Notes: generated from the letters alone by a model not told the origin. A stretch of DNA of 64,000 nt from Actinomadura flavalba DSM 45200 (GCF_000374305.1 NZ_KB894095.1:372001-436000), one strand, 5' to 3'. Shown: positions 16,484 to 25,410, counted from the first letter of the stretch. Numbers and translations: made by a program.

Positions 16484-19230
16484 CCCAGGAGCCCATGGAC
16501 GTGCTGCTGTCCCGGCTGGAGCGGGTGCGACGCGTCGGTGCCGGGCACGTGGCGCTGTGCCCTGCGCACGACGACCACGACCCGTCGCTCAGCATCGACC
16601 CCGGACGGGAACAGCCATTCGTCCTGCGCTGCCGTTCCGCACAGTGCGAACCCGCCGACATCCTCGCCGCCGTCGACCTCACGTGGGCCGACGTCTGCGC
16701 GCCCCGCGACGTCCCGCGCAGCCGTCCCCGGGTCGTCGCCGAGTACGTCTATCGCAACGAGGACGGCTCGCCTGAGTACCTGGTGAAGCGCATCGAGCCG
16801 GGCAGGGACGGCAAGGCCAAGTCGTTCGTGCAGTACCGGCCGGACGGGAGCAAGGGCATCAAGGGGGTGCGGCGCCTGGTGTACCGCCTGCCCGAAGTGC
16901 TCGCCGCGGTCGACGCCGGGCGCACGGTGTTCGTGGTGGAGGGCGAGAAGGACGCCGACCGGCTCGCCGCGCTCGGTGAGGCCGCCACCTGCAACAGCGG
17001 CGGCACCGGCAACCCGTGGCCCACCTCGTTCGCCGAGTGGTTCAAGGGCGCCGAGGTGGTGATCGTGGCCGACCGCGACGAGGCCGGCCGCAAGCACGCC
17101 CGCCGCATCCGCGACGTCCTGGCGCCCGTCGCCCGCAGCGTGCGCACCGTGCAGGCGGCGATCGAGCGCGACAAGGCCGACGTGTCCGACCACCTGGCCG
17201 CCGGGCACGCGCTCGACGAGCTGGTGCCGGTCGACCTCGACCAGCAGTCCGCCGACCCCGAGTCCCGTCCCGCGCACTCTCCGCCCCTGACGGTCGAGGC
17301 TGACCCGGCCGCCCAGGGCGGCAGTGGCAGCGAGGACGGCAAGGGCCGTGGCCCGTCTCAGTCGGCGATCCTGGTGAAGCTGGCCCGCGGGCGGTTCGAC
17401 ATCTTCATGTCCGACGACGGCCGCCCCTACGCCGTGCGGCGGGACGGGGCGAACCTGGCTCTGCCCCTGCGCGGCAAGGCAGGACTTCGGTCTCTGCTGG
17501 CCAAGCTGTTCGGCGACGAGCAGGGCGGCGGAGTGCCGTCCCAAGCGGCACTCACGGACGCCATGACGGTGCTGGAGGGCATCGCGCAGTCGTCTGAACC
17601 ACGGGTGCCGCACCTGCGCACCGCGCGGCACGGCAAGCAGATCGTGATCGACCTCGGCACGCCGGACGGGCGGTGCGTCATCGTCGGCCCGGACGGGTGG
17701 TCGCGTGAGCCACGGTCGCCGGTGCTGTTCCGCCGGTCCGGCGCGATGAAGGCGCTGCCCTCACCGGTCCGCGATGGTGACGGCCTCGCCCGCCTCGCCG
17801 CCCTGCTCAACATGGACCAGGACGCGTTCCGGCTCCTGGTCGGATGGCTCGTCGCCGCGTTCATCCCCGACCTGCCGCATCCGATCCTGACGTTCCGGGG
17901 CGAGCAGGGCACCGGCAAGTCCAAGGCCGCGCAGGCGGTCATCGGGATCATCGACCCGTCCGGCGCCCCCAAGCGCACCGCTCCCCGCGACGTGAAGTCC
18001 TGGGCCACGCAGGCGTTCAACAGCTGGGGGTTGTGCATCGACAACGTGTCCTACATCCCCGACTGGCTGAGCGATGCACTGTGCCGTGCGGTCACCGGGG
18101 ACGGCATCGTCGACCGCGCCCTGTACACCGACGACGACGTCGTCGTGCTGGAGTTCCGGCGCGTCCTGGCCCTCACCACAATCGACGCCGGAGCGCTTGC
18201 TGGCGACCTCGCCGAGCGGCTCCTCACCATCGAGCTGAGCCTGATCCCCGACCACAAGCGGCGCGAGGAAGCCGAACTTGACCGCGCCTACGCCGACGCG
18301 CACGCCGCGATCCTGGCGTCCCTGTTCGACCTCCTGGCCGACGTCCTGCGCGCCCTGCCCGACGTCCACCTGACCGAGCGGCCCCGTATGGCCGACTTCG
18401 CCCGCATCCTCGCCGCCGTCGACAAGGTCAAGGGCTGGAGCACCCTCGACGCCTACACCGCCGGAGCACGCAACGCCGTCGCCGACGTCCTGGAAGGCGA
18501 GCCGTTCGCCCAAGCCGTCGTCAAGCTCGTCGACGCCGCCGGAGACAGCGGGATCACGGTCTCCGCTCAGCAGCTCCTCGACCAGGTGGACGCGCCCGAC
18601 CGGCTGCCCAAGAAGTGGCCGCGCGACCCCACCCGCGCCGGCGGACAGCTCAAGCGGCTCGCTCCCGCCCTGCGCGCGATCGGCATCGCGTTCGCCGAGT
18701 CGCGCACCAAGAGGGGCCGCTTCTACTCCCTGGCCGCCACGCCCGAGCGGATCGCCGCGAACCGCGAGAGCAGCGACGGAGGTAGTCCCGAGAGAGAAGG
18801 TGCGATTCAGCGTCACCAGCGTCACCAGCACCCCCCGGCAGGCGGCGTGACCAGCGCAAACAGGGGTGACGCTAGCCCCATCGCCGTAGCGTCACCCCTC
18901 CCCGGGACGGACGGCCCGGGTGACGCTGACGCCCCGCCAGCGTCACCCACCGAGATGCGCCCCGACCTGGGAAAACGCGGAAGCGGTGACGCTGGTGACG
19001 CTGGTGACGGTAAAACGCACCTTCTCTCTCCGGCCAGCACCGGCCCGTGCGCCAAGTGCGGACAGCCCACCCACCGCTACGGCCCCGGCGGCAACGCCTG
19101 GTGCACCGACTGCCGCGCCGCGAACGCCGCACCCCTCCCGCAGTCCGGCATTCCCGGCGTCTACGGCCCCGGCGAGTGGGCCGCCGCCGGACGTCCCGGC
19201 GGCCCGGCAGGCGAAGAGGCAGCCTCATGA
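16480..19230 (+). CDS. Primase-helicase (replication protein of the element)
   Basis: A 916-residue protein predicted to start replication of the excised element. An N-terminal CHC2-like zinc finger (CPAHDDHDPSL with later Cys, residues ~27-60) is followed by a Toprim primase core: catalytic Glu in VFVVEGEKDADRL (~155) and DxD in VADRDEAGRK (~196). A helicase domain follows with P-loop GEQGTGKS (~474) and LCIDNVSYI/LALTTIDAG further on. After a low-complexity linker (~770-855) comes a CAKC/CTDC zinc ribbon. The GTG 16480 start overlaps the upstream stop. The linker DNA holds the origin-like repeats. Confidence 0.85.
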   Translation: MTQEPMDVLLSRLERVRRVGAGHVALCPAHDDHDPSLSIDPGREQPFVLRCRSAQCEPADILAAVDLTWADVCAPRDVPRSRPRVVAEYVYRNEDGSPEYLVKRIEPGRDGKAKSFVQYRPDGSKGIKGVRRLVYRLPEVLAAVDAGRTVFVVEGEKDADRLAALGEAATCNSGGTGNPWPTSFAEWFKGAEVVIVADRDEAGRKHARRIRDVLAPVARSVRTVQAAIERDKADVSDHLAAGHALDELVPVDLDQQSADPESRPAHSPPLTVEADPAAQGGSGSEDGKGRGPSQSAILVKLARGRFDIFMSDDGRPYAVRRDGANLALPLRGKAGLRSLLAKLFGDEQGGGVPSQAALTDAMTVLEGIAQSSEPRVPHLRTARHGKQIVIDLGTPDGRCVIVGPDGWSREPRSPVLFRRSGAMKALPSPVRDGDGLARLAALLNMDQDAFRLLVGWLVAAFIPDLPHPILTFRGEQGTGKSKAAQAVIGIIDPSGAPKRTAPRDVKSWATQAFNSWGLCIDNVSYIPDWLSDALCRAVTGDGIVDRALYTDDDVVVLEFRRVLALTTIDAGALAGDLAERLLTIELSLIPDHKRREEAELDRAYADAHAAILASLFDLLADVLRALPDVHLTERPRMADFARILAAVDKVKGWSTLDAYTAGARNAVADVLEGEPFAQAVVKLVDAAGDSGITVSAQQLLDQVDAPDRLPKKWPRDPTRAGGQLKRLAPALRAIGIAFAESRTKRGRFYSLAATPERIAANRESSDGGSPEREGAIQRHQRHQHPPAGGVTSANRGDASPIAVASPLPGTDGPGDADAPPASPTEMRPDLGKRGSGDAGDAGDGKTHLLSPASTGPCAKCGQPTHRYGPGGNAWCTDCRAANAAPLPQSGIPGVYGPGEWAAAGRPGGPAGEEAAS
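18791..19029. other. Candidate replication origin: 39-bp inverted repeat with nested iterons inside the primase-helicase gene
   Basis: Segments 18791-18829 and 18991-19029 are inverted copies matching at 36 of 39 positions. Between and within them are about nine copies of GCGTCACC in both orientations (for example 18810, 18819, 18889 and 18940 direct; 18865, 18919, 18985, 18994 and 19003 inverted). There are two further perfect palindromic pairs: 18862-18874 with 18887-18899 (13 bp), and 18918-18928 with 18938-18948 (11 bp). The encoded stretch is a low-complexity linker, as expected if DNA structure rather than protein is under selection. Confidence 0.6.
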
Positions 19231-19523
19231 TCGACGACCAAGCCGCCGCCGAGCTGGCCGACACCCTCGCCGCCCGCGTCGCCCAGCGTGTCCAAGCCGC
19301 TCGCGAACGAGGGGAGCAGCAGCGCGCCGACCGCGCCGCCAAGAACGCCCACCGCGCCGCCGGACTTCGTGCCCGCCACGCCCGCAAGCTCGCACGCATA
19401 CAGCACAGCAGAACGCCCCCGATGACCGACATCCGCGCCGACGCACCACCGAACGGTGGACGCCTCGTCGCCGAGGAACGATCCCGACCCCATGAACGAG
19501 CTGACGCCGAGGTGACCCCATGA
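19227..19523 (+). CDS. Small basic/helical protein of unknown function
   Basis: A 98-residue protein that starts in an ATGA overlap with the primase-helicase and ends in another with the next gene. Residues 1-60 are a single Ala/Arg/Glu-rich amphipathic helix (AAELADTLAARVAQRVQAARERG); the rest is disordered. It may bind DNA or partner the replication protein. No family is recognised; its reality rests on the two tight overlaps. Confidence 0.6.
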   Translation: MIDDQAAAELADTLAARVAQRVQAARERGEQQRADRAAKNAHRAAGLRARHARKLARIQHSRTPPMTDIRADAPPNGGRLVAEERSRPHERADAEVTP

Positions 19524-20101
19524 ACGCCGGCTCCGGCCACCGTCGCTGCACCGCCCGCAACCGCGCGGGGAACCGCTGCGGACGCACCCCCGCCCCCGGC
19601 GCCCTGGTCTGTTCGCTCCACGGCGGCAAGGCCCCCCAGGTCGCCCGCAAAGCCAAGCAGCGCCACGCCGAACAGGAGATCCACGCCATGGCCGCCCAGT
19701 ACTCCCCCACCGCCGAGCCCGTCGAAGACCCGTTCGCCGAACTGCTCAAGCTCGCCGGTGAGATGCGAGGGTTCAAGAGCTTCCTCGCCGACCGCGTCGC
19801 CGCGCTGCGCGCCGAGCAGTGGACCGGAGACGAGGACGGCGAGCAGAACCGCGCACTGATCAGCACCTACGAACGCGCGCTCGACCGGGCCGGGAAGGTC
19901 CTCGCCGACATCGCCCGCCTCAACATCGAGGACCGCGTTGCCACCATCCACGAACGGCAGGCGCAGGTGTTCATCGCCGCGTTCGAGCGCGTCATGTCCT
20001 CGCCCGAACTCGCGCTCACCGAGCAGCAGCTCGCGGCCGGTCGCATCGTCATGGTCCGCGAGTTCTCGACGATCGAGAACGGCACAGGCCCGGCGGCTTG
20101 A
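19520..20101 (+). CDS. Zinc-finger protein with CxxHGG motif, terminase-small-subunit-like context
   Basis: A 193-residue protein. The N-terminal 30 residues form a Cys/His knuckle (RRCTARNRAGNRCGRTPAPG, then VCSLHGGK) of the kind found before DNA-binding regions in phage small terminases and related actinobacterial element proteins. The rest is helical and charged (LADIARLNIEDRVATIHERQAQVF). No large terminase lies nearby, so packaging is not supported. A DNA-binding role in the element is the safest reading. Confidence 0.6.
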   Translation: MNAGSGHRRCTARNRAGNRCGRTPAPGALVCSLHGGKAPQVARKAKQRHAEQEIHAMAAQYSPTAEPVEDPFAELLKLAGEMRGFKSFLADRVAALRAEQWTGDEDGEQNRALISTYERALDRAGKVLADIARLNIEDRVATIHERQAQVFIAAFERVMSSPELALTEQQLAAGRIVMVREFSTIENGTGPAA

Positions 20102-20138
20102 CCTGCCCTGACTCCAGCCACAGGAAGGACCTCTCAAC

Positions 20139-20300
20139 ATGGACCGCCCCCGCCGCACCGGCGAAGACCTCGTCGCATGGGCCGTCGCGACCGGCCGATT
20201 CCCCCAGTTCCGCGCCACCCGCTGGCGCAACGACCTGCGCACCGGCCGCACGGCCCGTGACCTGATCGGCGCCGCCTACGCGCGGCACGCACGGCGCTGA
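20139..20300 (+). CDS. 53-residue basic protein
   Basis: A short ORF with a strong AGGAAGGA ribosome site 9 nt before ATG 20139. The product (MDRPRRTGEDLVAWAVATGR, then FPQFRATRWRNDLRTGRTAR, then a helical end) is Arg-rich with two aromatic patches and could be a small DNA-binding protein. It fits a gap between two tightly spaced genes, 6 nt before the next start. Function unknown. Confidence 0.6.
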   Translation: MDRPRRTGEDLVAWAVATGRFPQFRATRWRNDLRTGRTARDLIGAAYARHARR

Positions 20301-20306
20301 GAGGCC

Positions 20307-20744
20307 ATGGAGCAGACGCCCCCGCCCCCGCGCCGCCCGGTTATGGTCGCGCCGGTACAGGGCTTCTCGGCGGTGTTCTTGAGCGCGCTGCTGCGCTCCC
20401 ACGGCACCGAGTATCTGCGGAGCCTTGAGCGGTCGATGCGGTTCCATCCCGCCTACCTCGCCGAGGTGCGGCAGTTGTGGGCGTCGATCGAGCAAGCCGA
20501 AGCGGAGTGGCTGGCGTGGCGCGCTTCCGTCGACGGAAGCGCGGAAGCGGTCCCAGCGGAAGGCCCGGCAGCCTCCTCCTCAGAGATCACCGTGAAGGAG
20601 GCCGCGGACATGCTGCGACTCACAACCCGGCGGGTGCGTCAGCTCCTCTCCGAGGGGCGGCTCACCGGCCGCACGGTCGGCCGTTCGTGGCTGATCGACC
20701 GGACCAGCGTCGAGCTGCACGGCGCCGCGAGGCGGGCAGCATGA
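20307..20744 (+). CDS. HTH_17/excisionase-domain protein
   Basis: A 145-residue protein. An N-terminal helical part (about 90 residues) is followed by a clear HTH_17 winged helix: ITVKEAADMLRLTTRRVRQL, then LSEGRLTGRTVGRSWLIDRTSVE. These domains occur in excisionases and small plasmid regulators. It ends in an ATGA overlap with the next gene. It is the third such domain in the element; which one is the true excisionase cannot be settled from sequence. Confidence 0.7.
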   Translation: MEQTPPPPRRPVMVAPVQGFSAVFLSALLRSHGTEYLRSLERSMRFHPAYLAEVRQLWASIEQAEAEWLAWRASVDGSAEAVPAEGPAASSSEITVKEAADMLRLTTRRVRQLLSEGRLTGRTVGRSWLIDRTSVELHGAARRAA

Positions 20745-20932
20745 CGGGCCGCCCGCCCACGCGCCGCAGCCTGCGATCCGTCCCCGCACGCGCCGCAGCA
20801 GCCGACGACCTCATGCACCGGCTCGGGTTCCCGCCGGCGGCGGCGCGGGTCGACTGGCAACGCGACCCGGCCGACGCCGAGACGAACACCGAACCCAAGC
20901 GCGGAGGAGGTGGCACGCGTGAGCGTGGGTGA
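20741..20932 (+). CDS. 63-residue protein of unknown function
   Basis: It starts in the ATGA overlap with the preceding gene and ends 14 nt inside the next. The product (MTGRPPTRRSLRSVPARAAA, then DDLMHRLGFPPAAARVDWQ) is basic at the start and acidic at the end. It is included because of the translational coupling; there is no recognisable domain. Confidence 0.5.
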   Translation: MTGRPPTRRSLRSVPARAAAADDLMHRLGFPPAAARVDWQRDPADAETNTEPKRGGGGTRERG

Positions 20933-21173
20933 AATCTCAACCGTCGCGGTGAACGCTGAGATGCTGCGCGAGGCAACCGAGGGATTCCGGGCTCAACTTC
21001 CGCGGCTGGCTCAGACGATCCGGCAGAGCGACGGCGAACACCTCGACCTCGGCGCGAACACGGCGGAGATCCGAGCGGCGGCCCACGCGGTCGCGGACGC
21101 CGCCGAGAACGCCGACGCAGTGCTGCGCGACCTGAGCGCAGCACTGGCCCGACTGGCGGTCTGCGATGGCTGA
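20919..21173 (+). CDS. 84-residue helical protein upstream of the tape-measure gene
   Basis: GTG 20919 has a perfect GGAGGAGG ribosome site 8 nt upstream, so an earlier in-frame GTG at 20910, which overlaps that site, is not used. The protein is almost all helix (LREATEGFRAQLPRLAQTIR and AEIRAAAHAVADAAENADAV). Size and helicity resemble WXG100-type or tail-assembly helper proteins, but no WxG motif is present. It overlaps the tape-measure start by 8 nt, the place where phages keep tail-assembly genes. Confidence 0.6.
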   Translation: MSVGEISTVAVNAEMLREATEGFRAQLPRLAQTIRQSDGEHLDLGANTAEIRAAAHAVADAAENADAVLRDLSAALARLAVCDG

Positions 21174-24100
21174 CAGGACCGTCACCGCGCGCCTTCGCCT
21201 GGACGTCGACGAGTACATCCGCAACACCCGACGCGCGCAGGCTGAGACCCGCCGCCTCGCCGAGGAAGCTGAACGGCTCGGACCCCGCGCAACGCGTGCC
21301 CAGCAGCAGATGCGCCAGGAGGTCGAGCGAAGCAACCGCGCCTACAACGAGCAGGGCGACACCGCCCGCCACTCGGGTGGCGAAGTCGAGCGCGCAGCCC
21401 GCCGAGCCGGAGACGCGCAGCGCGACGCCGCCGACGAGACCGAGCGGCAGGCCGACGCCAACGAGGAAGCCGCCGAATCGTCCGAACGCGCCGCCGCCGG
21501 GATGATGGAGATCGCTTCGGCTGGCGGAGCAGCGGGCGCCGCGATCGCGTCGGCCGGTGTCGCCGTCGGAGCGTTCGGGTTGGTCGCGGCCCCGTCCATC
21601 GGCAAGGTGATCACGGCCAGTCAAGATCTCGCGGCCGAATGGTCGGGGTTGTCGCGGCAGCAGCAGGTCGTCGCGCTCGGCGTGAACAACCTCGGCGACG
21701 AGTACAAGGCCCTCGCGCGCAGCTACGAGCCGCAGGCCATGTCGGCGTTCAACTCGGTGCTCGCGGTCGGTGGGGTACTACTGCCCAAGGTCGGCAAGCT
21801 CGTTGACGAGACCGGCGATGACGTCGGCCGGTTCGTGGATCGAATCGGGACGTGGGCATCCGGCCCGGAGGTGAGTTCGTTCCTCGACTGGTCGGGGCGC
21901 GCGGCACCCGCTGCGCTCGACGAGCTGGGCACGGCCGCGACCACCACCGGCAGCTTGGCGCTCCGGCTGGTGCAGGACATCGAGCCCGTCGGGATGTCGA
22001 TGCTCGGCATCGTCAACGGCGGACTCGCAGCCGTGAACGCGCTCGCCCAAGTGAACCCCGCATTCGCACAGCTCGGGCTGCTGACGCTGATGCTGCGGCG
22101 CCCGCTGACCTCTGCCGCCGCCGGCGTCGGGACGATGGTCGGCCGCATGGGGCAAGGCGCCGGCGCGGCGGCTGGGATGTCGCGGTCGACGCGCGCCTTG
22201 AACCTGGCAACAAAGGCCGGGCCCGCGCTGTTCGTCGCGGCCGGTGTCGGGCTCGCGTTCTGGGCGGTCCGCGCGTCCCAGGCGTCCAGCAGCACCGAGA
22301 AACTGATCGGCGCCATGCGGATCGAGGCCCGCGCGACGGGCAACAACCTGGAAGGTCACCGCAAGTTCGCGGCGCAGCTCGACGCCAATGCGCGTGGCGC
22401 GATGGCGCGGCTGATCCACACGCAGAACAACATGTCGCAGGCCGTCCGCGACAGCCAGTTCTCGACGACCGAGCACTCGCGCGCGATCGGCGTGCTGCGC
22501 AAGGAGTACCGCGAGACCGAATCGGCCTTGAAAGATCAGCGGGAGATCATCAAGACCGTCGAGACCGGCGCCGACCTCCTCGCCCGCAAGTACGGGGTCA
22601 CACAGCAGCAGGCCCTCAGCTTGGCGACCGCTGCCGGGGTGGATCTCACGAACGCGCTGGACAAGAACGGGAAGCTGACGGCCCAAGCAGCCGCGAAGAT
22701 CGGCAACTACCGGATCAACGTCGAGGCCGCGAAGGACCCAACCCGCGCCGTCTCGCTCGCCCTCGACGACGCTTCGAACTCCGCGCTGTCCATGAAGGAC
22801 CGGATGACGGCGCTCGCCACCGCCGCCGACAGCTACCTCACGCCCGCGCTCAACGCGTTCAACGCCACCACCCAACTCCGGCGCGGGTTCCGCGACCTCG
22901 CGGGTGAACTCGGCAAAGCCAAGGGCGACATGTCGGGGAACACCGAGTCCAGCAACGCGCTGCGCTCGGCGTTTACGCAGCAGATCACGACCGTGCAGCA
23001 GCTCCGCGACGCCATGGCAGCGAAGACGGGAAACATGGCGCAGGCCAACGCCGCCGCTTCCCAGTACATCCCGATCTTGATGGCGATGGCCGGCCGGAAC
23101 CGCGATGCGCGGGATGCCGTTGAGCGCCTCGCGATCATCCTCGGGACGTCCACCGCGCAGACGCGGACGAACCGCGACGCGTTCGTGCGGCAGGCCACCG
23201 CGATGCTCGGTTCCCGCACGCAGGCGATCGCGTTGTGGACGCAGTACCAGCGGCTCACCACCGCGCAGAACACCGGCACCGCGTCCCTCGGCGGCTACAT
23301 CAGCCGTGTCCGCACCTCGGCGGAGGCCGCCCGGCAGATGCAGATCCGCACCGGGCAGGGCGCCACTTCCCAGCAGGCGTACAACGCCCGTGTCCGCGAC
23401 GCCCTGCCGGTCCTGTACTCCCTGGCCGGGCGGAACTCCTTCGCCCGCGCGCAGGTCGACGCGCTGGCCCGCGCCACCGGCAACGCCAGCGCACGCACCC
23501 GCACCAGCCGCACCGAGTTCCTCAACGCCGCCGCCGCGATGGGTGTCGCGCGGGGCCGCGCCGAAAACCTGTGGCGCGAATACAACAAGCTCCCGGCTGC
23601 GACCCGCAACGCCGCAGGCGGCATGCAGTCGTTCAAGGTCACGACGCTCAAGGCGCTCAAGGAGATCGGGAACTCCAACCCTCGCGTCAGCGTCAACGTC
23701 AGCGCGCGCGGCACGTTCCGCCGCTCCACCACCGCCGGGCTGAACCGCGGCGGCCCCGTCCCCTGGCTCGCCGGCGCCGCGCCCGAACGCGACAGCGTCC
23801 CGGCGATGCTGACCCCGGATGAGCACGTGTGGACCACCGCCGAGGTGCGCCGCGCGGGCGGCCACGACGCCGTGCAGCGGCTGCGTGCGGCGGCGCTGCG
23901 CGGTGAGCTGGCCGGGTATGCGACCGGCGGCGCCGTGCAGATCGGCGTCACCGGCAACCGCGCGGCAGGCGCGCAGCGGTCCCGGTGGGCGCGCGACCAG
24001 CACGTCGTGGTTTGGCGCGAGCACCGCGCGACCTATGACCAGGCGGCGGCGCTGGCGGAGGCGTGGAAGAAGCTCGCCGGGGGCGGCGGCCCGGTCGTCG

Positions 24101-24891
24101 CCGCAGCCCGCACCCAGCTCGGCGTCCCGTATGTGTGGGGCGGCACGAGCTGGGGCCGCGGCCTGGACTGCTCAGGGCTCACGCAGGGGGCGTGGCGGCA
24201 CGGCGCCGGGAAAGAGATCACCCGCACCACCTACACCCAGTTCCCGAACTCGCGGCCCATCTCCGGTCCGCGGCCCGGCGCGCTCGGCTTCCCCCACATG
24301 GGCCACGTCGTCTTGGCCAGCCGCCCTGGCTACATCATCGAGGCGCCCCGCACCGGCCTGGACGTCCGCGAAGTCCCCGCCAGCCGCGGGTATCAGTGGC
24401 GGTGGCCCAAGGCCGCCGGATACGCCAAGGGCGGCGCCGTGCAGCGGCTCGGCGACGACTTCGTCGACGGGTACGTCACCGGCCGCGAGATCGCCCTGGC
24501 CAAGCTCGCCGGGGTCGCCGGCGACCCGGGGCCGGGCGGCATCCCGGGGTATGCGGGCGGCGGCTGGGTTCGGGGGCGTCCGGGCAAGGACCGCAACCTC
24601 ATCAAGGCGACGGCGGGCGAGTTCATCGTCGCCCGGTCCCGCGCGAAGGCCGTGCCGCAGCTTGTTGAGGCGATCAACTCCGGGCGGGTCGTCGGTGAGG
24701 AGATCGTGCGGCCTCGGCTCGCGCCGGCGCCGCTGGTGCGGGGTGGGGACGGCGCGTCGCTGGCGCCCGGACGGTCGGGGGCGCCGGTGATTCATCTGTG
24801 CAATCACGGGGTGATCGCCTCGCGGATCGAGGCGGAGCACTGGCTGGCCAAGGGCTACGCCAACCTGAGATCACAAGGAAGGGTGCCCTAG
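21166..24891 (+). CDS. Phage tape-measure-like protein with NlpC/P60 peptidoglycan hydrolase
   Basis: A 1241-residue protein. The first ~150 residues are coiled coil (RRAQAETRRLAEEAERLGPR), then hydrophobic patches (~120-150 and ~240-300) and a long helical middle, the tape-measure pattern. After GGPVPW/PERDSVPAMLTPDEHVW, common in tape-measure C-termini, comes NlpC/P60: GVPYVWGGTS, catalytic Cys1002 in DCSGL and His ~1047 in HMGHVV. The end repeats glycine-rich GYAxGG blocks. In a phage it would set tail length and open the wall; here no other structural gene survives. Confidence 0.85.
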   Translation: MADRTVTARLRLDVDEYIRNTRRAQAETRRLAEEAERLGPRATRAQQQMRQEVERSNRAYNEQGDTARHSGGEVERAARRAGDAQRDAADETERQADANEEAAESSERAAAGMMEIASAGGAAGAAIASAGVAVGAFGLVAAPSIGKVITASQDLAAEWSGLSRQQQVVALGVNNLGDEYKALARSYEPQAMSAFNSVLAVGGVLLPKVGKLVDETGDDVGRFVDRIGTWASGPEVSSFLDWSGRAAPAALDELGTAATTTGSLALRLVQDIEPVGMSMLGIVNGGLAAVNALAQVNPAFAQLGLLTLMLRRPLTSAAAGVGTMVGRMGQGAGAAAGMSRSTRALNLATKAGPALFVAAGVGLAFWAVRASQASSSTEKLIGAMRIEARATGNNLEGHRKFAAQLDANARGAMARLIHTQNNMSQAVRDSQFSTTEHSRAIGVLRKEYRETESALKDQREIIKTVETGADLLARKYGVTQQQALSLATAAGVDLTNALDKNGKLTAQAAAKIGNYRINVEAAKDPTRAVSLALDDASNSALSMKDRMTALATAADSYLTPALNAFNATTQLRRGFRDLAGELGKAKGDMSGNTESSNALRSAFTQQITTVQQLRDAMAAKTGNMAQANAAASQYIPILMAMAGRNRDARDAVERLAIILGTSTAQTRTNRDAFVRQATAMLGSRTQAIALWTQYQRLTTAQNTGTASLGGYISRVRTSAEAARQMQIRTGQGATSQQAYNARVRDALPVLYSLAGRNSFARAQVDALARATGNASARTRTSRTEFLNAAAAMGVARGRAENLWREYNKLPAATRNAAGGMQSFKVTTLKALKEIGNSNPRVSVNVSARGTFRRSTTAGLNRGGPVPWLAGAAPERDSVPAMLTPDEHVWTTAEVRRAGGHDAVQRLRAAALRGELAGYATGGAVQIGVTGNRAAGAQRSRWARDQHVVVWREHRATYDQAAALAEAWKKLAGGGGPVVAAARTQLGVPYVWGGTSWGRGLDCSGLTQGAWRHGAGKEITRTTYTQFPNSRPISGPRPGALGFPHMGHVVLASRPGYIIEAPRTGLDVREVPASRGYQWRWPKAAGYAKGGAVQRLGDDFVDGYVTGREIALAKLAGVAGDPGPGGIPGYAGGGWVRGRPGKDRNLIKATAGEFIVARSRAKAVPQLVEAINSGRVVGEEIVRPRLAPAPLVRGGDGASLAPGRSGAPVIHLCNHGVIASRIEAEHWLAKGYANLRSQGRVP

Positions 24892-24960
24892 ATGCCGCTC
24901 AGTAACGCGGGCCGCGATGCACCGGGCAAGCCGTCGGCCCACGCATACGGCTGCGCGTAG
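24892..24960 (+). pseudogene. Truncated start of a phage tail gene (22 codons)
   Basis: ATG 24892 directly follows the tape-measure stop and has a strong AAGGAAGGG ribosome site inside the end of that gene. The product begins MPLSNAGRDA, an opening I associate with minor tail proteins encoded after the tape measure in actinophages, then turns into unrelated residues and stops at 24960. I read it as the first ~10 codons of a deleted tail gene joined to other DNA near 24921. The family match is from memory. Confidence 0.45.
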
Positions 24961-25011
24961 GCGTTCGCCGTGCGGCTCTTTTTGATCTTGACGCCTACGC
25001 GGAGGGTGAGT

Positions 25012-25166
25012 GTCACGGATGTCACGACCACTGCGAGCAACTGTCACGGCGCCAGACGAACATCACGGCAATCGTCACGGCCACGTACCGTCACGGAGAC
25101 GCCCCATGCATCCCGTCACGGACACGCGGAGTGACTGTCACGGCGGTGCTAGCAGCATCGTCACAG
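25012..25166. repeat. Iteron-like cluster of GTCACGG
   Basis: Nine copies of GTCACGG or one-base variants in the same orientation start at 25012, 25021, 25043, 25062, 25074, 25090, 25115, 25137 and 25160. Several are about two helical turns apart (22, 22, 23). The stretch has no gene. It could be a second origin, a partition site or an operator for the HTH protein that follows. It differs from the GCGTCACC repeats at 18.8-19.0 kb. Confidence 0.55.
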
Positions 25167-25410
25167 ACTGAAAACCGCTTCTGACCTGTAACTCCCTCCC
25201 CCAGCCCCCGCCCCCGTGACAATCCTCGTGGATGCGCCCGCGCGGCTCGGCGCATGACCACGCTCCCTTGGGCTCGATCGCTTAGCGCACCCCCAGACGG
25301 CAACCAACGTGTCCCCTCCAGCATCGCCCGCGTCCCATCCAGGCAAGAGGCGCGCCCGCTCGGCGCGGGTAGGCCCAAGGCAACGGGGCCGCCTGCTGTG
25401 GGGGGACACC

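Noticed and set aside
17761..18831. Long minus-strand open frame opposite the primase-helicase
   Set aside because: A Gly/Asp/Glu-rich antisense reading with no ribosome site or domain; the plus strand has clear Toprim and P-loop motifs.
19520..20101. Terminase small subunit as evidence of packaging
   Set aside because: Only the Cys/His start resembles such proteins, and no large subunit is present; kept as an unassigned zinc-finger protein.
21778..24024. 748-codon minus-strand open frame opposite the tape-measure gene
   Set aside because: Arg/Gly/His-rich antisense composition and no domain; a GC-bias shadow.
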